The notes under the pieces were generated by a model that was given only the letters and a program-made list of their open reading frames with translations, did no database searches and had not been told where the DNA came from. A stretch of 64,000 bases of DNA, from positions 12,107,501-12,171,500 of the forward strand of contig NC_092566.1 in the NCBI RefSeq assembly GCF_037975245.1, written 5' to 3'. Shown in pieces: positions 30,632 to 44,150 of this stretch (positions are counted from its first letter, which is position 1; every line of letters starts with the position of its first letter). The position numbers and the translations under genes are program-made. Source of the stretch: Apostichopus japonicus. Lineage: Eukaryota; Echinodermata; Holothuroidea; Aspidochirotida; Stichopodidae.

Positions 30632-33600
30632 TTGATCGGTACCGCACATTCGATTGGTCGGTACCGAACATTCGATTGATCGATACCGCATATTCGATTG
30701 ATCGATACCGCACATTCGATTGATCGGTACGGAACGTTCGATTGATCGGAACCGAACATTCCACTGATCGATACTCAACATTCCATTGATCGGTACCCCA
30801 CATTCGATTTAACGATACCAAACATTCGATTGATCGGTAGGGAACATTCGATTGAACGGTACCGCACATTCGATTGATCGGTACGGAATATTCGATTGAT
30901 CGGTACCGCACATTCGATTGATCGGTATCGCACATTCGATAGATCGATACTCACATTCGATTGATCGGTACCGCACATTCGATTTAACGATACCAAACAT
31001 TCGATTGATCGGTACGGAACATTCGATAGATCGGTACCGAACATTCGATAGATCGGTACCGAACATTCGATTGATTGGTACTGCACATTCGATTGATCGG
31101 TACCGAACATTCGATTGATCTTTACCGAACAATCGATTGATCGGTATCGCACTTTCGATTGATCGATACCGCATATTTGATTGATCGATACTGCACATTC
31201 GATTGATCGGTACGGAACATTCGATTGAACGGTACCGCACATTCGATTGATTGGTACAGAACATTCGATTGATCGATACCGCACATTCGATTGATCGATA
31301 CCGCACATTCGATTGATCGGTATCGCACATTCGATTGATCGATACCGCACATTCGATTCATCGGTACCACACATTCGATTGATCGATATCGCACATTCGA
31401 TTGATCGATACCGCACATTCGATTGATCGGTATCGCACATTCGATTTAACTATACCGCACATTCGATTGATCGGTACCGCACATTCGATTGGTCGGTACC
31501 GAACATTCGATTGATCGATACCGCATATTCGATTGATCGATACCGCACATTCGATTGATCGGTACGGAACATTCGATTTATCGGAACCGAACATTCCATT
31601 GATCGATACTCAACATTCCATTGATCGGTACCGCACATTCGATTTAACGATACCAAACATTCGATTGATCGGTAGGGAACATTCGATTGATCGATACGGA
31701 ACATTCGATTGATCGGTACCGCACATTCGATTTATCGGTATCGCACATTCGATAGATCGATACTCACATTCGATTGATCGGTACCGCACATTCGATTTAA
31801 CGATACCAAACATTCGATTGATCGGTACGGAACATTCGATAGATCGGTACCGAACATTCGATTGATCGGTACCGCAAATTCGATTGATTGGTACTGCACA
31901 TTCGATTGATCGGTACCGAACATTCGATTGATCTTTACCGAACAATCGATTGATCGGTATCGCACTTTCGATTGATCGATACCGCATATTCGATTGATCG
32001 ATACCGCACATTCGATTGATCGATACCGCACATTCGATTGATCGGTATAGCACATTCGATTGATCGATACCGCACATTCGATTCATCGGTACCACACATT
32101 CGATTGATCGATACCGCACTTTCGATTGATCGGTATCGCACATTCGATTTAACGATACCGCTCATTCGATTGATCGGTACCGCACTTTCGATTGGTCGGT
32201 ACCGAACATTCGATTGATCGATACAGCATCTTCGATTGATCGATACCGCACATTCGATTGATCGATACCTCACATTCGATTGATCGGTATCGCACATTCG
32301 ATTTAACGATACCGCACATTCGATTGACCGGTACCGCACATTCGATTGATCGGTACCGAACATTCGATTGATCGATACCGCATATTCGATTGATCGATAC
32401 CGCACATTCGATTGATCGGTACGGAACATTCGATTTATCGGAACCGAACATTCCATTGATCGATACTCAACATTCCATTGATCGGTACCGCACATTCGAT
32501 TTAGCGATACCAAACATTCGATTGATCGGTAGGGAACATTCGATTGAACGGTACCGCACATTCGATTCATCGGTACGGAACATTCGATTGATCGGTACCG
32601 CACATTCGATTGATCGGTATCGCACATTCGATAGATCGATACTCACATTCGATTGATCGGTACCGCACATTCGATTGGTCGGTACCGAACATTCGATTGA
32701 TCGATACCGCATATTCGATTGATCGATACCGCACATTCGATTGATCGGTACGGAACATTCGATTTATCGGAACCGAACATTCCATTGATCGATACTCAAC
32801 ATTCCATTGATCGGTACCGCACATTCGATTTAACGATACCAAACATTCGATTGATCGGTAGGGAACATTCGATTGATCGGTACGGAACATTCGATTGATC
32901 GGTACCGCACATTCGATTTATTGGTATCGCACATTCGATTGATCGATACTCACATTCGATTGATCGGTACCGTACATTCGATTTAACGATACCAAACATT
33001 CGATTGATCGGTACGGAACATTCGATAGATCGGTACCGAACATTCGATTGATCGGTACCGCACACTCGATTGATCGGCAAGCCACATTCGATTGACCGGT
33101 AACGCACATTCTATAGATCGGTACCGCCCATTCGATTGATTGGTACTGCACATTCGATTGATCGGTACCGAACATTCGATTGATCGATACCGCATCTTCG
33201 ATTGATCGATACCGCACATTCGATAGATCGATACCTCACATTCGATTGATCGGTATCGCACATTCGATTTAACGATACCGCACATTCGATTGACCGGTAC
33301 CGCACATTCGATTGATCGGTACCGAACATTCGATTGATCGATACCGCATATTCGATTGATCGATACCGCACATTCGATTGATCGGTACGGAACATTCGAT
33401 TGATCGGAACCGAACATTCCATTAATCGATACTCAACATTCCATTGATCGGTACCCCACATTCGATTTAACGATACCAAACATTCGATTGATCGGTAGGG
33501 AACATTCGATTGAACGGTACCGCACATTCGATTGATCGGTACGGAATATTCGATTGATCGGTACCGCACATTCGATTGATCGGTATCGCACATTCGATAG

Positions 33601-35240
33601 ATCGATACTCACATTCGATTGATCGGTACCGCACATTCGATTTAACGATACCAAACATTCGATTGATCGGTACGGAACATTCGATAGATCGGTACCGAAC
33701 ATTCGATAGATCGGTACCGAACATTCGATTGATCGGTACCGCACACTCGATTGATCGGCAAGGCACATTCGATTGACCGGTAACGCACAATCTATAGATC
33801 GGTACCGCACATTCGATTGATCGGTACTGCACATTCGATTGATCGGTACCGAACATTCGATTGATCTTTACCGAACAATCGATTGATCGGTATCGCACTT
33901 TCGATTGATCGATACCGCATATTTGATTGATCGATACTGCACATTCGATTGATCGGTACCGCACATTCGATTGATTGGTACAGAACATTCGATTGATCGA
34001 TACCGCACATTCGATTGATCGATACCGCACATTCGATTGATCGGTATAGCACATTCGATTGATCGATACCGCACATTCGATTCATCGGTACCACACATTC
34101 GATTGATCGATACCGCACATTCGATTCATCGGTATCGCACATTCGATTTAGCGATACCGCTCATTCGATTGATCGGTACCGCACATTCGATTGGTCGGTA
34201 CCGAACATTCGATTGATCGATACCGCATCTTCGATTGATCGATACCGCACATTCGATTGATCGATACCTCACATTCGATTGATCGGTATCGCACATTCGA
34301 TTTAACGATACCGCACATTCGATTGACCGGTACCGCACATTCGATTGATCGGTACCGAACATTCGATTGATCGATACCGCATATTCGATTGATCGATACC
34401 GCACATTCGATTGATCGGTACGGAACATTCGATTTATCGGAACCGAACATTCCATTGATCGATACTCAACATTGCATTGATCGGTACCGCACATTCGATT
34501 TAACGATACCAAACATTCGATTGATCGGTAGGGAACATTCGATTGAACGGTACCGCACATTCGATTAATCGGTACGGAACATTCGATTGATCGGTACCGC
34601 ACATTCGATTGATCGGTATCGCACATTCGATAGATCGATACTCACATTCGATTGATCGGTACCGCACATTCGATTTAACGATACCAAACATTCGATTGAT
34701 CGGTACGGAACATTCGATTGATCGGTACCGAGCATTCGATTGATCGGTACCGCACTTTCGATTGATCGGCAAGGCACATTCGTTTGAACGGTAACGCACA
34801 TTCTATAGATCGGTACCGCTCATTCGATTGATTGGTACCGCACATTCGATTGATCGGTACCGAACATTCGAATGATCTTTACCGCACATTCGATTGATCG
34901 GTATCGCACATTCGATTTAACGATACCGCACATTCGATTGAACGATACCGCACATTCGATTGATCGATACCGCACATTCGGTTCATCGGTATCGCACATT
35001 CGACTTATTGATACCGCACATTCGATTCATCTCTACCACACATTCGATTGATTGATACCGCACATTCGATTGATCGGTATCGCACATTCGATTTAACTAT
35101 ACCGCACATTCGATTGATCGGTACCGCCCATTCGATTGGTCGGTACCGAACATTCGATTGATCGATACCGCATATTCGATTGATCGATACCGCACATTCG
35201 ATTGATCGGTACGGAACATTCGATTGATCGGAACCGAACA
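30632..35240 (+). repeat. Block F: mosaic region rich in the 21-bp monomer
   Basis: No single period covers this stretch. It contains 21-bp GATCGATACTCACATT monomers near 30950, 31761, 32641, 32947, 33606 and 34640. About 30.5-32.5 kb matches about 38.45-40.6 kb at offsets of 7955 rising to 8153 in 66-bp steps. About 33.25-33.83 kb matches 35.07-35.66 kb at 1824 bp. About 34.15-35.7 kb matches 40.3-41.85 kb at 6154 bp. Rare monomers with GGTACCCCAC (near 30795 and 33450) mark the family. Confidence 0.75.
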
Positions 35241-36625
35241 TTCCATTAATCGATACTCAACATTCCATTGATCGGTACCCCACATTCGATTGAACGATAC
35301 CAAACATTCGATTGATCGGTAAGGAACATTCGATTGAACGGTACCGCACATTCGATTGATCGGTACGGAATATTCGATTGATCGGTACCGCACATTCGAT
35401 TGATCGGTATCGCACATTCGATAGATCGATACTCACATTCGATTGATCGGTACCGCACATTCGATTTAACGATACCAAACATTCGATTGATCGGTACGGA
35501 ACATTCGATAGATCGGTACCGAACATTCGATAGATCGGTACCGAACATTCGATTGATCGGTACCGCACACTCGATTGATCGGCAAGGCACATTCGATTGA
35601 CCGGTAACGCACATTCTATAGATCGGTACCGCACATTCGATTGATCGGTACTGCACATTCGATTGATCGGTACCGAACATTCGATTGATCTTTACCGAAC
35701 AATCGATTGATCGGTATCGCACTTTCGATTGATCGATACCGCATATTTGATTAATCGATACTGCACATTCGATTGATCGGTACGGAACATTCGATTGAAC
35801 GGTACCGCACATTCGATTGATTGGTACAGAACATTCGATTGGTCGATACCGCACATTCGATTGATCGATCCCGCACATTCGATTGATCGGTATCGCACAT
35901 TCGATTGATTGATACCGCACATTCGATTCATCGGTACCACACATTCGATTCATCGATACCGCACATTCGATTGTTCGGTACCGCACATTCGATTGGTCGG
36001 TACCGAACATTCGATTGATCGATACCGCATCTTCGATTGATCGATACCGCACATTCGATTGATCGATACCTCACATTCGATTGATCGGTATCGCACATTC
36101 GATTTAACGATACCGCACATTCGATTGATCGGTAACGCACATTCGATTGATCGGTACCGAACATTCGATTGATCGATACCGCATATTCGATTGATCGGCA
36201 AGGCACATTCGATTTACCGGTAACGCACATTCTATAGATCGGTACCGCACATTCGATTGACCGGTAACGCACATTCTATAGATCGGTACCGCACATTCGA
36301 TTGATTGGTACTGCACATTCGATTGATCGGTACCGAACATTAGATTGATCTTTACAAAACAATCGATTGATCGGTATCGCACTTTCGATTGATCGATACC
36401 GCATATTTGATTGATCGATATTGCACATTCGATTGATCGGTACGGAACATTCGATTGAACGGTACCGCACATTCGATTGATTGGTACAGAACATTCGATT
36501 GATCGATACCGCACATTCGATTGATCGATACCGCACATTCGATTGATCGGTATCGCACATTCGATTGATCGATACCGCACATTCGATTCTTCGGTACCAC
36601 ACATTCGATTGATCGATACCCCCAC
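35241..36625 (+). repeat. Second block C-type segment
   Basis: Matches block C (about 20.55-21.9 kb) at an offset of 14708 bp. Examples are the GATCTTTACAAAAC marker at 36347 versus 21639 and the paired CGATTTACCGGTAACG / TCTATAGATCGG monomers near 36210-36290. Near 36612 a monomer reads GATACCCCCACATTCC, one base longer than normal; this is the only single-base insertion I noticed. Confidence 0.8.
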
Positions 36626-37042
36626 ATTCCATTGATCGGTATCGCACATTCGATTTAACGATACCGCACATTCGATTGATCGGTACCGCACATTCGATTG
36701 ATCGGTATCGCACATTCGATAGATCGATACTCACATTCGATTGATCGGTACCGCACATTCGATTTAACGATACCAAACATTCGATTGATCGGTACGGAAC
36801 ATTCGATAGATCGGTACCGAACATTCGATTGATCGGTACCGCACACTCGATTGATCGGCAAGCCACATTCGATTGACCGGTAACGCACATTCGATTGATC
36901 GGTACCGCCCATTCGATTGATTGGTACTGCACATTCGATTGATCGGTACCGAACATTCGATTGATCTTTACCGAACAATCGATTGATCGGTATCGCACTT
37001 TCGATTGATCGATACCGCATATTTGATTGATCGATACTGCAC
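36626..37042 (+). repeat. Local 417-bp duplication, copy 1
   Basis: 19 monomers minus one base (the 21-bp monomer at about 36729). It starts at the ATTCCATTGATCGGTATCG monomer at 36626, which recurs at 37043. Content is D-type, including the GCAAGCCACATTCG monomer near 36858. Confidence 0.86.
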
Positions 37043-37459
37043 ATTCCATTGATCGGTATCGCACATTCGATTTAACGATACCGCACATTCGATTGATCGG
37101 TACCGCACATTCGATTGATCGGTATCGCACATTCGATAGATCGATACTCACATTCGATTGATCGGTACCGCACATTCGATTTAACGATACCAAACATTCG
37201 ATTGATCGGTACGGAACATTCGATAGATCGGTACCGAACATTCGATTGATCGGTACCGCACACTCGATTGATCGGCAAGCCACATTCGATTGACCGGTAA
37301 CGCACATTCGATTGATCGGTACCGCCCATTCGATTGATTGGTACTGCACATTCGATTGATCGGTACCGAACATTCGATTGATCTTTACCGAACAATCGAT
37401 TGATCGGTATCGCACTTTCGATTGATCGATACCGCATATTTGATTGATCGATACTGCAC
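37043..37459 (+). repeat. Local 417-bp duplication, copy 2
   Basis: Repeats copy 1 monomer for monomer, with the 21-bp monomer at about 37146 and GCAAGCCACATTCG near 37275. The two copies give the longest stop-free minus-strand stretch of the window (36276-38165), which is not a gene. Confidence 0.86.
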
Positions 37460-38004
37460 ATTCGATTGATCGGTACCGAACATTCGATTGAACGGTACCG
37501 CACATTCGATTGATTGGTACAGAACATTCGATTGATCGATACCGCACATTCGATTGATCGATACCGCACATTCGATTGATCGGTATAGCACATTCGATTG
37601 ATCGATACCGCACATTCGATTCATCGGTACCACACATTCGATTGATCGATACCGCGCATTCGATTGATCGGTATCGCACATTCGATTTAACGATACCGCT
37701 CATTCGATTGATCGGTACCGCACATTCGATTGGTCGGTACCGAACATTCGATTGATCGATACCGCATCTTCGATTGATCGATACCGCACATTCGATTGAT
37801 CGATACCTCACATTCGATTGATCGGTATCGTACATTCGATTTAACGATACCGCACATTCGATTGACCGGTACCGCACATTCGATTGATCGGTACCGAACA
37901 TTCGATTGATCGATACCGCATATTCGATTGATCGATACCGCACATTCGATTGATCGATACCGCACATTCGATTTATCGGAACCGAACATTCCATTGATCG
38001 ATAC
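37460..38004 (+). repeat. Second block D-type segment, remainder
   Basis: Continues in block D order and matches D copy 1 at an offset of 14180 bp (for example 37687-37989 versus 23507-23809). It has private changes such as GATACCGCGC near 37650 and GGTATCGTAC near 37825. Confidence 0.78.
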
Positions 38005-38520
38005 TCAACATTCCATTGATCGGTACCGCACATTCGATTTAACGATACCAAACATTCGATTGATCGGTAGGGAACATTCGATTGAACGGTACCGCACATT
38101 CGATTGATCGGTACGGAACATTCGATTGATCGGTACCGCACATTCGATTGATCGGTATCGCACATTCGATAGATCGATACTCACATTCGATTGATCGGTA
38201 CCGCACATTCGATTTAACGATACCAAACATTCGATTGATCGGTACGGAACATTCGATTGATCGGTACCGAGCATTCGATTGATCGGTACCGCACATTCGA
38301 TTGATCGGCAAGGCACATTCGTTTGAACGGTAACGCACATTCTATAGATCGGTACCGCTCATTCGATTGATTGGTACCGCACATTCGATTGATCGGTACC
38401 GAACATTCGAATGATCTTTACCGCACATTCGATTGATCGGTATCGCACATTCGATTTAACGATACCGCACATTCGATTGAACGATACCGCACATTCGATT
38501 GATCGGTACCACACATTCGT
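38005..38520 (+). repeat. Second block E-type segment
   Basis: Matches 44093-44600 at an offset of 6088 bp and the block E right half (for example 28941-29240). It includes the 21-bp monomer at about 38179, GGTACCGAGC near 38270 and CGTTTGAACGGTAACG near 38320. Confidence 0.78.
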
Positions 38521-41500
38521 TTGATTGATACCGCACATTCGATTGATCGGTATCGCACATTCGATTTAACTATACCGCACATTCGATTGATCGGTACCGC
38601 CCATTCGATTGGTCGGTACCGAACATTCGATTGATCGATACCGCATATTCGATTGATCGATACCGCACATTCGATTGATCGGTACGGAACGTTCGATTGA
38701 TCGGAACCGAACATTCCATTGATCGATACTCAACATTCCATTGATCGGTACCCCACATTCGATTTAACGATACCAAACATTCGATTGATCGGTAGGGAAC
38801 ATTCGATTGAACGGTACCGCACATTCGATTGATCGGTACGGAATATTCGATTGATCGGTACCGCACATTCGATTGATCGGTATCGCACATTCGATAGATC
38901 GATACTCACATTCGATTGATCGGTACCGCACATTCGATTTAACGATACCAAACATTCGATTGATCGGTACGGAACATTCGATAGATCGGTACCGAACATT
39001 CGATAGATCGGTACCGAACATTCGATTGATTGGTACTGCACATTCGATTGATCGGTACCGAACATTCGATTGATCTTTACCGAACAATCGATTGATCGGT
39101 ATCGCACTTTCGATTGATCGATACCGCATATTTGATTGATCGATACTGCACATTCGATTGATCGGTACGGAACATTCGATTGAACGGTACCGCACATTCG
39201 ATTGATTGGTACAGAACATTCGATTGGTCGATACCGCACATTCGATTGATCGATACCGCACATTCGATTGATCGGTATCGCACATTCGATTGATCGATAC
39301 CGCACATTCGATTCATCGGTACCACACATTCGATTGATCGATATCGCACATTCGATTGATCGATACCGCACATTCGATTGATCGGTATCGCACATTCGAT
39401 TTAACTATACCGCACATTCGATTGATCGGTACCGCACATTCGATTGGTCGGTACCGAACATTCGATTGATCGATACCGCATATTCGATTGATCGATACCG
39501 CACATTCGATTGATCGGTACGGAACATTCGATTTATCGGAACCGAACATTCCATTGATCGATACTCAACATTCCATTGATCGGTACCGCACATTCGATTT
39601 AACGATACCAAACATTCGATTGATCGGTAGGGAACATTCGATTGATCGGTACGGAACATTCGATTGATCGGTACCGCACATTCGATTTATCGGTATCGCA
39701 CATTCGATAGATCGATACTCACATTCGATTGATCGGTACCGTACATTCGATTTAACGATACCAAACATTCGATTGATCGGTACGGAACATTCGATAGATC
39801 GGTACCGAACATTCGATTGATCGGTACCGCACACTCGATTGATCGGCAAGCCACATTCGATTGACCGGTAACGCACATTCTATAGATCGGTACCGCCCAT
39901 TCGATTGATTGGTACTGCACATTCGATTGATCGGTACCGAACATTCGATTGATCTTTACCGAACAATCGATTGATCGGTATCGCACTTTCGATTGATCGA
40001 TACCGCATATTTGATTGATCGATACTGCACATTCGATTGATCGGTACCGCACATTCGATTGATTGGTACAGAACATTCGATTGATCGATACCGCACATTC
40101 GATTGATCGATACCGCACATTCGATTGATCGGTATAGCACATTCGATTGATCGATACCGCACATTCGATTCATCGGTACCACACATTCGATTGATCGATA
40201 CCGCACATTCGATTGATCGGTATCGCACATTCGATTTAGCGATACCGCTCATTCGATTGATCGGTACCGCACATTCGATTGGTCGGTACCGAACATTCGA
40301 TTGATCGATACCGCATCTTCGATTGATCGATACCGCACATTCGATTGATCGATACCTCACATTCGATTGATCGGTATCGCACATTCGATTTAACGATACC
40401 GCACATTCGATTGACCGGTACCGCACATTCGATTGATCGGTACCGAACATTCGATTGATCGATACCGCATATTCGATTGATCGATACCGCACATTCGATT
40501 GATCGGTACCGAACATTCGATTGATCGATACCGCATATTCGATTGATCGATACCGCACATTCGATTGATCGGTACGGAACATTCGATTTATCGGAACCGA
40601 ACATTCCATTGATCGATACTCAACATTCCATTGATCGGTACCGCACATTCGATTTAACGATACCAAACATTCGATTGATCGGTAGGGAACATTCGATTGA
40701 ACGGTACCGCACATTCGATTAATCGGTACGGAACATTCGATTGATCGGTACCGCACATTCGATTGATCGGTATCGCACATTCGATAGATCGATACTCACA
40801 TTCGATTGATCGGTACCGCACATTCGATTTAACGATACCAAACATTCGATTGATCGGTACGGAACATTCGATTGATCGGTACCGAGCATTCGATTGATCG
40901 GTACCGCACATTCGATTGATCGGCAAGGCACATTCGTTTGAACGGTAACGCACATTCTATAGATCGGTACCGCTCATTCGATTGATTGGTACCGCACATT
41001 CGATTGATCGGTACCGAACATTCGAATGACCTTTACCGCACATTCGATTGATCGGTATCGCACATTCGATTTAACGATACCGCACATTCGATTGAACGAT
41101 ACCGCACATTCGATTGATCGATACCGCACATTCGATTGATCGGTATCGCACATTCGACTTAACGATACCGCACATTCGATTCATCGGTACCACACATTCG
41201 ATTGATTGATACCGCACATTCGATTCATCGGTATCGCACATTCGATTTAACTATACCGCACATTCGATTGATCGGTACCGCCCATTCGATTGGTCGGTAC
41301 CGAACATTCGATTGATCGATACCGCATATTCGATTGATCGATACCGCACATTCGATTGATCGGTACGGAACATTCGATTGATCGGAACCGAACATTCCAT
41401 TGATCGATACTCAACATTCCATTGATCGGTACCCCACATTCGATTTAACGATACCAAACATTCGATTGATCGGTAGGGAACATTCGATTGAACGGTACCG

Positions 41501-41769
41501 CACATTCGAATGATCGGTACGGAATATTCGACTGATCGGTACCGCACATTCGATTGATCGGTATCGCACATTCGATAGATCGATACTCACATTCGATTGA
41601 TCGGTACCGCACATTCGATTTAACGATACCAAACATTCGATTGATCGGTACGGAACATTCGATAGATCGGTACCGAACATTCGATAGATCGGTACCGAAC
41701 ATTCGATTGATCGGTACCGCACACTCGATTGATCGGCAAGGCACATTCGATTGACCGGTAACGCACATT
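38521..41769 (+). repeat. Second block F-type segment
   Basis: Matches block F from about 30.5 kb at an offset of 7955 bp. Conceptual translations of 30775-31440 and 38730-39395 agree almost completely. A local 66-bp (three-monomer) duplication lies at about 40434-40565 that block F lacks. The 21-bp monomers are near 38903, 39719, 40795 and 41585. Confidence 0.78.
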
Positions 41770-43040
41770 CTATAGATCGGTACCGCACATTCGATTGATC
41801 GGTACTGCACATTCGATTGATCGGTACCGAACATTAGATTGATCTTTACAAAACAATCGATTGATCGGTATCGCACTTTCGATTGATCGATACCGCATAT
41901 TTGATTGATCGATATTGCACATTCGATTGATCGGTACGGAACATTCGATTGAACGGTACCGCACATTCGATTGATTGGTACAGAACATTCGATTGATCGA
42001 TACCGCACATTCGATTGATCGATACCGCACATTCGATTGATCGGTATCGCACATTCGATTGATCGATACCACACATTCGATTCATCGGTACCACACATTC
42101 GATTGATCGATACCGCACATTCGATTCATCGGTATCGCACATTCGATTTAACGATACCGCACATTCGATTGATCGGTACCGCACATTCGGTTGATCGGTA
42201 TCGCACATTCGATAGATCGATACTCACATTCGATTAATCGGTACCGCACATTCGATTTAAGGATACCAAACATTCGATAGATCGGTACGGAACATTCGAT
42301 AGATCGGTACCGAGCATTCGATTGATCGGTACCGCACATTCGATTCATCGGCAAGGCACATTCGTTTGAACGGTAACGCACATTCTATAGATCGGTACCG
42401 CTCATTCGATTGATCGGTACCGAACATTCGAATGATCTTTACCGCACAATCGATTGATCGGAACCGCACGTTCGAACTAACGGTACCGCACATTCGATTT
42501 AACGATACCAAACATTCCATTGATCGGTACCGCACATTCGATTTATCGGTACCGCACATTCGATTCATCGGGATCGCACATTCGATTGATCGATACCGCA
42601 CATTCGACTCATCGGTACCGCACATTCGATTGATCGGTACCGCACATTCGATTGATCGATACCAAACATTCGATTTAACGATACCAAACATTCGATTGAT
42701 CGGTACAGAACATTCGATTGAACGGTACCGCACATTCGATTGATCGGTACGGAACATTCGATTGATCGATACCGCACATTCGATTGATCGGTATCACACA
42801 TTCGATTTAACGATACCGCACATTCGATTGATCGATACCGCACATTCGATTGATCGATACGGCACATTCGATTGATCGGTATCGCACATTCGATTTAACG
42901 ATACCGCACATTCGATTCATCGGTACCACACATTCGATTGATCGGTACCGCACATTCGATTGGTCGGTACCGAACATTCGATTGATCGATACCGCATATT
43001 CGATTGATCGATACCGCACATTCCATTGATCGATACTCAA
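41770..43040 (+). repeat. Distant copy of 21.57-22.84 kb (offset 20202 bp)
   Basis: At least eight independent landmarks between 41770 and 42870 lie exactly 20202 bp from their partners at 21568-22665. These include CGTTCGAACTAACGG near 42470 and the 21-bp monomer at about 42221. Conceptual translations differ at only one or two residues per 100-170, so the two are near-identical DNA. Confidence 0.87.
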
Positions 43041-44150
43041 CATTCCATTGATCGGTACCGCACATTCGATTTAACGATACCAAACATTCGATTGATCGGT
43101 ACGGAACATTCGATAGATCGGTACCGAACATTCGATTGATCGGTACCGCACACTCGATTGATCGGCAAGCCACATTCGATTGACCGGTAACGCACATTCT
43201 ATAGATCGGTACCGCCCATTCGATTGATTGGTACTGCACATTCGATAGATCGGTACCGAACATTCGATTGATCTTTACCGAACAATCGATTGATCGGTAT
43301 CGCACTTTCGATTGATCGATACCGCATATTTGATTGATCGATACTGCACATTCGATTGATCGGTACCGAACATTCGATTGAACGGTACCGAACATTCGAT
43401 TGATCGATACCGAACATTCGATTGATCGATACCGCATATTCGATTGATCGATACCGCACATTCGATTGATCGGTACGGAACATTCGATTTATCGGAACCG
43501 AACATTCCATTGATCGATACTCAACATTCCATTGATCGGTACCGCACATTCGATTTAACGATACCAAACATTCGATTTATCGGAACCGAACATTCGATTG
43601 AACGGTACCGCACATTCGATTGATCGGTACCGCACATTCGATTTCACGATACCAAACATTCGATTGATCGGTAGGGAACATTCGATTGATCGGTACGGAA
43701 CATTCGATTGATCGGTACCGCACATTCGATTTAACGATACCAAACATTCGATTGATCGGTACGGAACATTCGATAGATCGGTACCGCCCATTCGATTGAT
43801 TGGTACTGCACATTCGATTGATCGGTACCGAACATTCGATTGATCTTTACCGAACAATCGATTGATCGGTATCGCACTTTCGATTGATCGATACCGCATA
43901 TTTGATTGATCGATACTGCACATTCGATTGATCGGTACCGAGCATTCGATTGAACGGTACCGAACATTCGATTGATCGATACCGAACATTCGATTGATCG
44001 ATACCGCATATTCGATTGATCGATACCGCACATTCGATTGATCGGTACGGAACATTCGATTTATCGGAACCGAACATTCCATTGATCGATACTCAACATT
44101 CCATTGATCGGTACCGCACATTCGATTTAACGATACCAAACATTCGATTG
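43041..44150 (+). repeat. Block D-type segment with 572-bp tandem duplication
   Basis: Landmarks at 43275, 43461 and 43505 recur at 43847, 44033 and 44077, an offset of 572 bp (26 monomers). D-type monomers such as GCAAGCCACATTCG (near 43165) are present. One monomer reads CGATTTCACGATACC near 43645. Confidence 0.8.

Noticed and set aside
36276-38165. 629-codon minus-strand open frame (and the 333-477-codon frames at 3244, 6870, 9086, 11442, 13706, 15746 and 51569) as repetitive protein genes
   Set aside because: All are the same cyclic 22-residue reading of a stop-free satellite. Frames overlap each other in two phases, begin at arbitrary ATG variants and change length with HOR indels. No domain, signal peptide or upstream signal is visible.
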